NCBI RefSeq assembly: GCF_014647235.1
Contig: NZ_BMOU01000002.1
Span: 496,417-560,416 of the forward strand
Direction: 5' to 3'
Source: Haloarcula pellucida
GTDB taxonomy: Archaea; Halobacteriota; Halobacteria; Halobacteriales; Haloarculaceae
DNA length: 64,000 bases
The notes below the pieces were generated by a model. It was given only the letters and a program-made list of their open reading frames with translations, searched no databases and was not told the DNA's origin. Shown piece by piece: positions 25,727 to 33,469 of this stretch. The translations under genes and the position numbers were made by a program. Positions within the stretch are counted from its first letter, which is position 1, and each line of letters opens with the position of its first letter.

Positions 25727-26641
25727 ATGTCGCGCCGTGCCACTCTCAGGCGGGTCGGCCTCCTCGTCCTCGGCGTGAACCTCGCGCTGGTGGTGCTGAA
25801 AGGCGGGGTCTGGCTGACCACCGGGAGCCTCGCCGTCCAGTCGGAGGCGGTCAACAGCGCCGCAGACACGGCCTACTCGCTGGTCATCGTCGCGGGCCTC
25901 TATCTCACCACCCAGCCACCGGACTTCGAACACCCCCACGGCCACGAGCGCATCGAACCGTTCGTCTCGCTGTTCGTCGCCGCCGGCATCTTCGCCGCCG
26001 GCGGCGTCGTCCTCTGGCAGGCCGGCCGCGCCCTGCTGACCGGCAACGTCGCGGTGACACAGGGGCCCGTCGCCGTCGGCGTCCTCGCGCTCTCGGGGGC
26101 CGCGAAGTACGGTCTCTATCGCTACTGTCTGGCCGTCGGGCGGGACCGGAACTCCCCGGCGCTGGTCGCGACGGCGAAGGACAACCGCAACGACATCCTC
26201 ACGGCGGGGGCCGCACTCGTCGGGGTCCTCGGCGCCACCGCCGGCTATCCGCTCGCGGACCCCCTCGCCGCTATCGTCGTCGCCGTCGGCATCCTCTACA
26301 CCGGCGTCGAAGTCGTCAGGGACAACGTCGCCTATCTGGTGGGGGCCGCACCGCCCGAGGACCTCCGCCGGGAGATTCTCGAACGCGCGCTCGACCACCC
26401 GCAGGTGCAGGGGGCCCACGACGTCATCGCCCACTACGTCGGCCCGGAAATTGACGTGAGTCTCCACATCGAGGTGGAGGGCGACCTGACGCTGACCGAG
26501 GCCCACGACATCGAGACGGCGGTCATCCAGTCCGTACAGGAACTGCCCGAAGTCGACGACGTGTTCGTCCACGTCGACCCGAAGGAACTCGGCGAGTGGA
26601 AAGACGACGACGAGGTCGAACGGTTGGCGGACTTAGAGTGA
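25727..26641 (+). CDS. cation diffusion facilitator (CDF) metal exporter
   Basis: A 304-residue inner-membrane transporter with six helices and a cytoplasmic C-terminal domain of about 95 residues (ERALDHPQVQGAHDV...VFVHVDPKE). The metal site on helix 2 is N43-x3-D47 (SEAVNSAAD) and on helix 5 D152-x3-D156 (KDNRND). This N/D plus DxxxD pattern is the one linked with Mn-type CDF proteins rather than the HxxxD of Zn exporters, so Mn2+ (or Fe2+) export is my inference. HPHGHER in the helix 2-3 loop is the usual CDF signature. Probably in an operon with the HIT gene. Confidence 0.9.
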   Translation: MSRRATLRRVGLLVLGVNLALVVLKGGVWLTTGSLAVQSEAVNSAADTAYSLVIVAGLYLTTQPPDFEHPHGHERIEPFVSLFVAAGIFAAGGVVLWQAGRALLTGNVAVTQGPVAVGVLALSGAAKYGLYRYCLAVGRDRNSPALVATAKDNRNDILTAGAALVGVLGATAGYPLADPLAAIVVAVGILYTGVEVVRDNVAYLVGAAPPEDLRREILERALDHPQVQGAHDVIAHYVGPEIDVSLHIEVEGDLTLTEAHDIETAVIQSVQELPEVDDVFVHVDPKELGEWKDDDEVERLADLE

Positions 26642-26740
26642 GCGCTCGTGTCGTGACGCTCTCGAACCCCGGGAAACCATGTCGCAACCGCGTTCGGCAC
26701 CCGTGTCGGTTTCCCTCCCCGGACCGTAGTGCCAGACAGC

Positions 26741-26911
26741 ATGGCACACATGACAGCAGAGATGAGCGACGGGACCGAAATAAAAGAAGTCCTCGAAGTC
26801 GTCGAGGGATCCAACGGCGTGCATCTGAAAAAAGCGGTTCAGGGGGGCGACATCGAGCGTGTGGCCTACATCCCCTATCGGAACCTCACGTACGTATACT
26901 ACGACCAGTAG
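26741..26911 (+). CDS. small conserved-looking protein, 56 residues
   Basis: A compact acidic protein that probably folds into a small beta barrel or hairpin: EIKEVLEVVEGSNGVHLKKAV...IERVAYIPYRNLTYVYYD. Candidate starts are GTG 26729 and ATG 26741, 26750 and 26762; ATG 26741 is taken. The codon use and the alternating hydrophobic pattern favour a real gene. No family name recognised. It is transcribed toward the convergent methylthiotransferase gene, whose stop is at 26963. Confidence 0.65.
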   Translation: MAHMTAEMSDGTEIKEVLEVVEGSNGVHLKKAVQGGDIERVAYIPYRNLTYVYYDQ

Positions 26912-26962
26912 CCGTCGCGGCGCGTCGGTGGGTCGGGGCGTCTGACCCACCGATAGGCTGCC

Positions 26963-28246
26963 TCAGTCCGCCAGCGCCGCCCGCTCGATCGGTTCGCCGA
27001 ACGCGTACACCGTGTTGTGGCTCGTAATCTCGACGTCGACGAACTCGCCGACTTCCAGTCCGCGCTCCTCGGCGTCGGCGACGACGACCTGCCGGTAGGC
27101 CTCGTCGTAGCCAACCAGCGACTCGTCGGTGCCGTCCTCTACGAGCAACACGGAGGACGTACGGCCGACCATGTCCTCGTAGGCTTGCCCCGTCGTCTCC
27201 ATCTTCAACTCGGTCATCGCCTTCGAGCGGTCCTTCTTCGTCTGGCCGCCCAGTCCCTTCATGTCGGCTGCGTCGGTGCCGGGCCGCTTCGAGAAGCGCG
27301 TGACGTTGATCTTCTCGGGGCGGGTCTCCCGGAGGAGGGCCATCGACTGCTCGTGGTCCTCGGGGTCCTCGGTCGGGAACCCGACGATGAAGTCCGTCGA
27401 CAGCGTCCAGTACTCCAGGGCGTCGTCGAACGCCTCGACGACCTCCAGGTACTCGTCGACGGCGTGTTGCCGGCGCATATCGGCCAGCACGTCGTCGGAC
27501 CCGGACTGGACCGGCGCGTGGATGAAGTTGTACAGTTCGTCGTGCTCGGCGAACACCGCGGCCAGTTCCTCGCGGACGCCGTGGAGGCCCTTCGGGTTCG
27601 CCATGCCGACCCGAACCCGAAACTCGCCGTCTATCTCGGTGCAGATGCGGTCGAGCAGTTCGGGAAGCAGGCTCGTCCCCTGATTGGTGTCCCAGCCGTA
27701 GACGCCGGTGTCCTGTCCCGTGATGCGAAGCTCCTTCGCGCCGGCGTGGACGAGCGCGCGAGCCTTCTCGACGTTCTCGGAGACGGGAGGCGAGTCGATG
27801 CGGCCGGTGGCCTGCTTCGTGATGCAGTACGAGCAGTCGCTCATACAGCCGCGGGCGATGGGGAGGATGCCGACGACGCCGTTCAGCACTGTCTCGGTGT
27901 CGGGCGTGACCGTCGGACACTCCCCGTTGAGGACGTGTTGGGGCACGTCGTCCCAGTGAAGCACCTCGGCGTCGACGTCCGCGTCGTGGAATTCCTCACC
28001 CTGTGCGAGGGCCATACAACCCGTGACGACGAGATCTGCGGGGGTCTCCTCGTCCAGTTCTTTGGCCCGCTGGAGCATGTTGCGCTCGGTCTTCTCCAGC
28101 ACCGTGCAGGTGTTGAGGATGGCCACGTCCGCCGACTCGGGACCGTCGGCGGGGTGGTGGCCGCCCTCGCGGAGCGCTTGCTCTATCTGCTGGGTCTCAC
28201 CTCGGTTGGAGGTGCACCCGTACGTCTCGATGTGATAGCGGGCCAT
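26963..28246 (-). CDS. tRNA N6-threonylcarbamoyladenosine (t6A37) methylthiotransferase
   Basis: A 427-residue radical-SAM enzyme of the MiaB/MtaB family, archaeal/CDKAL1 branch. It adds a methylthio group to t6A37 of ANN-decoding tRNAs. The N-terminal cluster ligands are C11, C47 and C77 (ETYGCTSN, LNTCTVLE, VTGCMA). The radical-SAM cluster is C134xxxC138xxC141 in RGCMSDCSYCITK. A C-terminal TRAM domain follows (MVGRTSSVLLVEDG...FVDVEI). ATG 28244-28246 begins at the domain. It is divergent from the large HTH-10 regulator. Confidence 0.93.
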   Translation of the reverse strand: MARYHIETYGCTSNRGETQQIEQALREGGHHPADGPESADVAILNTCTVLEKTERNMLQRAKELDEETPADLVVTGCMALAQGEEFHDADVDAEVLHWDDVPQHVLNGECPTVTPDTETVLNGVVGILPIARGCMSDCSYCITKQATGRIDSPPVSENVEKARALVHAGAKELRITGQDTGVYGWDTNQGTSLLPELLDRICTEIDGEFRVRVGMANPKGLHGVREELAAVFAEHDELYNFIHAPVQSGSDDVLADMRRQHAVDEYLEVVEAFDDALEYWTLSTDFIVGFPTEDPEDHEQSMALLRETRPEKINVTRFSKRPGTDAADMKGLGGQTKKDRSKAMTELKMETTGQAYEDMVGRTSSVLLVEDGTDESLVGYDEAYRQVVVADAEERGLEVGEFVDVEITSHNTVYAFGEPIERAALAD

Positions 28247-28374
28247 TCGTCCTAGCGATACGGCTTGCCGGCCAAAAGCGCGACGGATTCGTCCGGCCCG
28301 TCGGAACGGCAATGGTCAGATCGACAGTCTGGAACTGCCCCATAGCCGTACGGACTCCGATCAGCGACCGATTG

Positions 28375-28392
28375 CGCATAGTACTATATGCG
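28375..28392. promoter_or_regulatory. inverted repeat over the TATA box of the HTH-10 regulator
   Basis: CGCATA (28375-28380) and TATGCG (28387-28392) are perfect 6-bp arms around GTACTA. The TATA-like TACTATAT (28382-28389) is inside it, 27-34 nt upstream of ATG 28416, so a bound regulator would block TBP. The eight bases CGCATAGT recur at 32235-32242 before the HalOD1 gene, suggesting a shared site, perhaps autoregulatory. Confidence 0.5.
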
Positions 28393-28415
28393 TGTGTGCA
28401 GTGACATTTACCTGT

Positions 28416-31400
28416 ATGCGTGTCCGGCATCTCAGAACGGGGAGATCGCCGGTTACCGTGACCGACCGGGACGTCGCCGGTGCGGCGCCGCTCTCGCCCG
28501 ACGGTCGGGGGGCCGACACGACGCGCGGTCTCGGTGAGTGGCGCGGCTATCCGGCGGGTCCGGTCGTCGCCTGCACCGACGGCGGTGGGGACGGTTTCGG
28601 CGAGGACCCCGACCGCTACCGCCTCCTCTGTGAACAGGTCCATCGCTACGGCGTGTTCGTCCTCGACAGCGACGGGCGGGTCACCGAGTGGGGCGACGGT
28701 GCCGGGCGGCTACTGGGCTACGACGGCGACGGGGCGCTCGGCGAACCGTTCGCGGCGTTCTACACCGACGGGGACGTGACGGCGGACCACCCCGAAGCGC
28801 TACTCGACCGGGCCGAGACGGAGGGCGAGGTCGTCGACGAGGGATGGCTGGTCCGGGCCGACGACTCCCGCTTTTGGGGGCGACTCGCCGTCGTCGCGCT
28901 CCAGTCGGACGGTGAACCGGCAGGCTACGGCGTCGTCACGACGGACCTCTCAGCGGCACCGGACAAACTCCGGTCGTACGAGACGCTGACCGAAGCGCCC
29001 GTCCAACTGGTCGGACTGGCCGAACCGGACGGGACGCTCGTCGAGGCGAACAAGACGGCACTGGCGTTCGCCGGCGTCGAACGGGAAGACGTCGTCGGCA
29101 CACCGCTCTGGGAGACCCACTGGTGGTCCCACTCCGAGACCGCCCGCGAGCGCCTGCGGGATGCCGTCGAGACGGCCGCCACGGGTGAGTTCGTCCGCTA
29201 CGAGGCGACGGTGGTGGGTGCGGACGGCGAAGAGATAACGGTCGACTTCTCGCTGACTCCCGTCACGGACGACGACGGGCGGGTCGTGGCACTGGTCCCC
29301 GAGGGCCGGGACGTGACCGAACGCAAACGAGTGGAGGCGGAACTGCGAGAGCGCAACCGGATGTTCTCGACGCTCGTCGCCAACCTGCCCGGCATGGCCT
29401 ACCGCTGTGAGAACGAGGTCGGGTGGCCGATGTCGTTCGTCAGCGCCGGGTGTGCGGACCTCACGGGCTATGACCCACCGGAGATAGAGTCTGGACACGT
29501 GAGTTGGGGCGAGGACGTCATCCACCCCGACGACCGGGAGCGGGTCTGGAACGAGGTGCAGGCGGCCATAGACGAACGCGATCCGTTTACACTCACTTAC
29601 CAGATACGCCGCGCCGACGGCACCGAGCGGTGGGTCTGGGAGCAAGGCGAGGGCGTCTTCGCGGACGACGAACTGGTCGCCATCGAGGGGTTCATCACCG
29701 ACATCACCGACCGCAAGGAGCGCCAGCGCCGCCTCGAAGCAGTGTTCGACCAGACCTACCAGTTCACTGGACTGTTGGACCCGGACGGAACCGTCCTCGA
29801 AGCCAACGAGACGGCGCTGGACTTTGGCGGTCTGGACCGGGACGACGTCGTCGGGAAACCCGTCTGGGAGACGGCGTGGTTCCAGACGAACGGCGACGTC
29901 CGGGAACGGGTTCGAGCGGACGTCCGGCGGGCGGCCGACGGGGAGTTCGTCCGCCACGAACTGGACGTACAGGGGACCGACCGCGTGGCGACTATCGACT
30001 TCTCTATCCGTCCCATCACCGACGAACGGGGCGACGTGGAACTGCTCGTCCCCGAAGGCCGTGACATCACCGAGCGGACGCGTCGGGAGTCCCAACTGGA
30101 GACGCTCAACGAAGTGTCACGGGAGTTGACCGAAGCGGCGTCAGAGCAGGCCGTCTGTGACATCGCCGTCAGGGCGGCGCGCGAGACGCTTGGACTCGAA
30201 CTGGCTGCCGTCGAACTCTACGACCCCGAACGGAACCGTCTGGTCCCACGCGCCCGGACCGACGCCGTCGCCGAACTGGTCGGCGACGCGTCGCTGTTCG
30301 AACCGGAGGACGGTGAGTCCTGGCAGGTGTTCGTCCAGAGCGAAGTGACCGTCCACGAAGACATCGAGTTCCGGGCCGACGTCTCCGGCCCGGGGACCCC
30401 ACTCGACAGTGCTATCGTTCTCCCGCTCGGCCAGCACGGGGTGTTCATCACCGGCGAGACGACCCCCGAATCGTTCGCCGACGCGGACGTCGACCTCGCC
30501 AGAGTGCTCGCGGCCCACGTCGAGACGGCGCTGGACCGAGTCGACCGCGAGGCCTCGCTCCGGGAGCACACGACGACGCTCGAAACGAAGACCGAGCGCC
30601 TGACCCGGATGGAGCGGGTCAACGGGGTGTTACGCGACGTCACGAGCGCGCTCGTCGACGCGGACTCTCGGGAGGAGATAGAGACGGTCGCCTGTGAGAC
30701 GCTCGCGGCGACCGGCCCCTATCAGTTCGCGTGGTTCGGGGCGCGTGACCCCGTCAGCGACGAGGTTCAGCCGACATCGTGGGCAGGTGACGAGTCGGGA
30801 TACCTAGACGCCATCACGGTCGCCGTCGGGGGAGCGGAACCGGCGGGTCGTGCTGTCGGCGAACACACCACACAGGTCGCATCGCCCGCCCGTTCCGACC
30901 CACCGTTCGACCCGTGGGAACAGGCAGCGCTGGAGCGTGACTACCACACCGTCGTCTCGGTACCGGTGAGCTACGAAGGCGCACTGTACGGCGCGCTGAC
31001 CGTCTACGGAAGTGATCCGGCCCACCTCGACGACGTCGAGCAGTCGGTCCTCGCGGAACTGGGCGATACGGTGGGCCACGCCATCAACGCCGTCGAGCGC
31101 AAGACGACCCTGATGAGCAACCGACGGGTCGAACTGGAGTTCAGCATCGAGAACCCGGACACGGCGCTGTTTCGGTGTGTGAAGGCGGTCGACGGCGAGT
31201 TCGAATTCGAGGGCGTCGTCGCGGAGGGGAGCGGCCCGCTCCGGGTGTTCGTCACACTCGAGGCCGTCGACCCCGACGAAGTCCGCGAGTCCGCGGCGGA
31301 GACGCCGGGGGTCGGCGAGGTCAGACACGTCGCCAGCGACGACTCCGAGAGCCTCTTTGAGTGTTCGGTCGTCGGTGAGAGCATCGTCGGCGCCGTCTTC

Positions 31401-31778
31401 GACCACGGCGGTACAGTGCAGTCGCTCACCAGCGACGGCAAGACGGGCCGTCTCGTCGTCGAACTGGCCGCCGACCGTGACGTCAGAGAGTTCACCGAGA
31501 TGTTCGAGACGGCCTTCGAGGGCGCGACGTTGCTCGCTCGACGCGAACGCGACTGGCCGGTACAGACGGCGACGGAGTTCCGATCCGAACTCCTCGATCG
31601 GTTCACCGACAAACAGCGAGAGGCGGTCGAGACGGCCTACCTGAGTGGGTTTTTCGAGTGGCCCCGCGAGAACACGGGCGAGGAGGTGGCGGCGGCCCTC
31701 GGCGTCTCACAGCCGACGTTCAACCGCCATCTGCGGGCGAGTCAGCACAAACTGCTGACGCTGCTGCTGGACGAGTGA
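28416..31778 (+). CDS. multi-PAS/GAF bacterio-opsin-activator-like regulator with HTH-10
   Basis: A 1120-residue cytosolic sensor-regulator. In order: PAS1 at about 65-180, PAS2 at 190-305, PAS3 (PAS/PAC, IHPDDRERVW) at 318-440, PAS4 at 445-560, GAF1 at 565-730, GAF2 at 735-900, a BAT-type linker domain at about 900-1060 and a C-terminal HTH-10 (FTDKQREAVETAYLSGFFEWPREN...ALGVSQPTFNRHL). PAS2 and PAS4 are near duplicates. There is no transmembrane segment, kinase or receiver domain, so signals sensed by PAS/GAF probably act directly on DNA binding, as in Bat proteins that respond to light and oxygen. ATG 28416 fits the TATA box at 28382-28389; the GTG at 28392 would overlap it. Target genes unknown; the following small genes are candidates. 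Confidence 0.9.
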   Translation: MRVRHLRTGRSPVTVTDRDVAGAAPLSPDGRGADTTRGLGEWRGYPAGPVVACTDGGGDGFGEDPDRYRLLCEQVHRYGVFVLDSDGRVTEWGDGAGRLLGYDGDGALGEPFAAFYTDGDVTADHPEALLDRAETEGEVVDEGWLVRADDSRFWGRLAVVALQSDGEPAGYGVVTTDLSAAPDKLRSYETLTEAPVQLVGLAEPDGTLVEANKTALAFAGVEREDVVGTPLWETHWWSHSETARERLRDAVETAATGEFVRYEATVVGADGEEITVDFSLTPVTDDDGRVVALVPEGRDVTERKRVEAELRERNRMFSTLVANLPGMAYRCENEVGWPMSFVSAGCADLTGYDPPEIESGHVSWGEDVIHPDDRERVWNEVQAAIDERDPFTLTYQIRRADGTERWVWEQGEGVFADDELVAIEGFITDITDRKERQRRLEAVFDQTYQFTGLLDPDGTVLEANETALDFGGLDRDDVVGKPVWETAWFQTNGDVRERVRADVRRAADGEFVRHELDVQGTDRVATIDFSIRPITDERGDVELLVPEGRDITERTRRESQLETLNEVSRELTEAASEQAVCDIAVRAARETLGLELAAVELYDPERNRLVPRARTDAVAELVGDASLFEPEDGESWQVFVQSEVTVHEDIEFRADVSGPGTPLDSAIVLPLGQHGVFITGETTPESFADADVDLARVLAAHVETALDRVDREASLREHTTTLETKTERLTRMERVNGVLRDVTSALVDADSREEIETVACETLAATGPYQFAWFGARDPVSDEVQPTSWAGDESGYLDAITVAVGGAEPAGRAVGEHTTQVASPARSDPPFDPWEQAALERDYHTVVSVPVSYEGALYGALTVYGSDPAHLDDVEQSVLAELGDTVGHAINAVERKTTLMSNRRVELEFSIENPDTALFRCVKAVDGEFEFEGVVAEGSGPLRVFVTLEAVDPDEVRESAAETPGVGEVRHVASDDSESLFECSVVGESIVGAVFDHGGTVQSLTSDGKTGRLVVELAADRDVREFTEMFETAFEGATLLARRERDWPVQTATEFRSELLDRFTDKQREAVETAYLSGFFEWPRENTGEEVAAALGVSQPTFNRHLRASQHKLLTLLLDE

Positions 31779-31856
31779 GCGCGGTTTCAGTGTATAGTGG
31801 GTGTCGACGCGGCGGCCCTATCCACGTACCGACGTCCGTTTTCCCTCTGTAGGACT

Positions 31857-31872
31857 GGCGTGTATACACGCC
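31857..31872. promoter_or_regulatory. perfect 16-bp palindrome upstream of the zinc-finger gene
   Basis: GGCGTGTATACACGCC is fully self-complementary and lies 46-61 nt upstream of ATG 31918, just upstream of where a TATA box would be. It is a strong candidate for a dimeric regulator's site, perhaps for the adjacent HTH-10 protein. Confidence 0.55.
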
Positions 31873-31917
31873 GACAGTTGGACCGTGCGATAGACGCCGC
31901 CCCGATTTCACTACTGT

Positions 31918-32106
31918 ATGGCCGGTGACCACCCCGAAGACACGACGACAGCGACGGACCAGCCCCGTATCTGTACCAGTTGCGGTGCCGGGATCGACAC
32001 CACGGAGTGGTACCCGGTGGTCGCAGACCCGGAGGAGGGCTACCGTATCTACGCGTTCTGCGATGAGACCTGTCGCGAGCGCTGGCGGCAGGAGACTGGT
32101 GAGTGA
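31918..32106 (+). CDS. small zinc-finger protein (DUF7576-like)
   Basis: A 62-residue protein with CTSCGAGIDTTEWYPV followed by AFCDETCRERWRQ: two C-x2/3-C pairs about 28 residues apart, the pattern of small haloarchaeal zinc fingers of the DUF7576 kind (name from memory). The N-terminal 15 residues are disordered. It is probably a protein- or nucleic-acid-binding adaptor. It lies 139 bases after the HTH-10 gene with a perfect palindrome in the gap, so it may have its own regulated promoter. Confidence 0.8.
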   Translation: MAGDHPEDTTTATDQPRICTSCGAGIDTTEWYPVVADPEEGYRIYAFCDETCRERWRQETGE

Positions 32107-32247
32107 CCGTGCCCGCTACTGACTCTCTCGGCGTCGCCCCCGAGACTGACGTGAACGGGTCGGAACGCCCGAATCTAAATGTATAGTGTGTCCCGGTCCA
32201 CGAGGCGTGTCCATGTAGCAGTCATCTCTATCCTCGCATAGTGCGTC

Positions 32248-32268
32248 CGCTGACTCGATGAGTCAGCG
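32248..32268 (+). promoter_or_regulatory. perfect hairpin enclosing the HalOD1 start codon
   Basis: CGCTGACTC (32248-32256) and GAGTCAGCG (32260-32268) are perfect 9-bp arms around the loop GAT. The start codon ATG 32258-32260 spans the loop and the first stem base. In RNA this would hide or present the start codon; in DNA it is a 21-bp palindrome at the start of the gene. Confidence 0.55.
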
Positions 32269-32584
32269 CGAGACACGAGACCAGCACGTCGAACGGACCG
32301 TCGACGACGTCTCCTCGACAGAGCAGTTGACACAGACGATCGTCGGTGCCGTCGTCGAGACGACGGGGACACGCCCCACGGACGTCGATTCGCTGTTGTA
32401 CGATGTCGTCGAACCGGACGCACTCTCGAACGTGCTCGCGGCGTCTACGAACGGCCACGTCGCGTTCGTCTACGAGGACTGCGGTGTCTCCATCTCTAGT
32501 GACGGCACGGTCCTCGTGGTCCCCGACCCGGCGTGTGTCGGTCACGCCGGCGGGACGCTCCTCGGCGTCACAGAGCCACCATGA
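32258..32584 (+). CDS. HalOD1 output-domain protein
   Basis: A 108-residue protein built as a single halobacterial output domain 1: an N-terminal helix (LTQTIVGAVVETTGTRPTDV), the hallmark SLLYDVVEPDALSNVL, and strands HVAFVYEDCGVSISSDGTVLVV. HalOD1 domains occur alone or fused to receiver domains and are thought to be signalling outputs; the mechanism is unknown. The start codon lies in a perfect hairpin (32248-32268). Its TGA overlaps the ATG of the next gene (ATGA at 32581-32584), so the two are coupled. Confidence 0.88.
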   Translation: MSQRETRDQHVERTVDDVSSTEQLTQTIVGAVVETTGTRPTDVDSLLYDVVEPDALSNVLAASTNGHVAFVYEDCGVSISSDGTVLVVPDPACVGHAGGTLLGVTEPP

Positions 32585-32736
32585 CCGGTGAATTCGAACC
32601 GCAGCGAGAGTGGTCTAGGGCCCCGGTCGACGACCGGTACACAGCGCTTCGGGTCGACGACGAACTCCTCATCTACGACCACGAGGAGGACGGCGCGTGG
32701 ATACAGTCGACCGAGACCTGCGAACTGCGGGCGTGA
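32581..32736 (+). CDS. small haloarchaeal protein (DUF7331-like)
   Basis: A 51-residue protein (EWSRAPVDDRYTALRVDDELLIYDHEEDGAWIQS) which I recall as the haloarchaeal DUF7331 family; a short beta-rich fold is likely. The ATG overlaps the HalOD1 stop codon by 4 bases, showing an operon with translational coupling. No catalytic motif. It ends 5 bases before the convergent deoC stop. Confidence 0.78.
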   Translation: MTGEFEPQREWSRAPVDDRYTALRVDDELLIYDHEEDGAWIQSTETCELRA

Positions 32737-32741
32737 GCGGC

Positions 32742-33380
32742 CTACTCCGGTCGCTGGTCGCGCCACTCGGAGACGATGACGTCCCCGCTGGAGGCCCCGA
32801 TGCGTTCGGCCCCGGCGTCGAACAGCGCCGTCGCGTCCTCGTAGGACCCCACGCCCCCGCTGGCTTTCACCGGGAGGTACTGGCTCAGAATCTCCACGTC
32901 GTGGACGGTGGCACCGCCCTCGCAGAACCCCGTCGCCGTCTTGAGGTAGGCGGCGTCGGCGTCGGCGACCAGTCGACCGACGCGGTGGAGTTCCTCGTCG
33001 GTCAGCAGCGGTGCCTCGACGATGACCTTCACGGGGACGGGAACGGCGGCGACGACTTCGGTGAGGTGGTCACGGACGGCGTCGTCCTCGCCGGCTTTCA
33101 GCAAACCGACGTTACAGACCACGTCGAGTTCGTCGGCGCCGTCGTCCCACGCGCGCTTGGCCGCGTGACAGACCGTGTCGGTGCTTCCCTGTCCGTGCGG
33201 GAAGTCGACGACCGTCGCCAGCGGGACGTTCGCGTAGTCGCTCGCGAGTGAGAGGTAACACGGCGGGATACAGGCCCGCATCCCGTACTCCAGTGCGTCC
33301 TCCAGACACGCTCGCACGTCGTCGGGCGTCGTCGTCGGTCCGAGGACGGTGTGTTCCACCCGGTCGGGAAGGTCGTCCAT
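32742..33380 (-). CDS. deoC: deoxyribose-phosphate aldolase
   Basis: A 212-residue TIM-barrel class I aldolase that splits 2-deoxyribose-5-phosphate into glyceraldehyde-3-phosphate and acetaldehyde. The Schiff-base Lys147 is in [10 protein letters not shown], the proton-relay Lys172 in VKASGGV, and the catalytic Asp at 86 in [15 protein letters not shown] near the end binds phosphate. ATG 33378-33380 is preferred to a start 8 codons upstream. A nucleoside phosphorylase gene lies at 35121, so nucleoside breakdown is encoded nearby. Confidence 0.93.
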   Translation of the reverse strand: MDDLPDRVEHTVLGPTTTPDDVRACLEDALEYGMRACIPPCYLSLASDYANVPLATVVDFPHGQGSTDTVCHAAKRAWDDGADELDVVCNVGLLKAGEDDAVRDHLTEVVAAVPVPVKVIVEAPLLTDEELHRVGRLVADADAAYLKTATGFCEGGATVHDVEILSQYLPVKASGGVGSYEDATALFDAGAERIGASSGDVIVSEWRDQRPE

Positions 33381-33469
33381 ACCGGGTCCAGAGGCGGCGA
33401 GCACCTAAACGTCCCGACGACGCGACGCGAGGCCGGAACCTTTTCGGCGTGCCGGGTCGGCGTGCAGAT

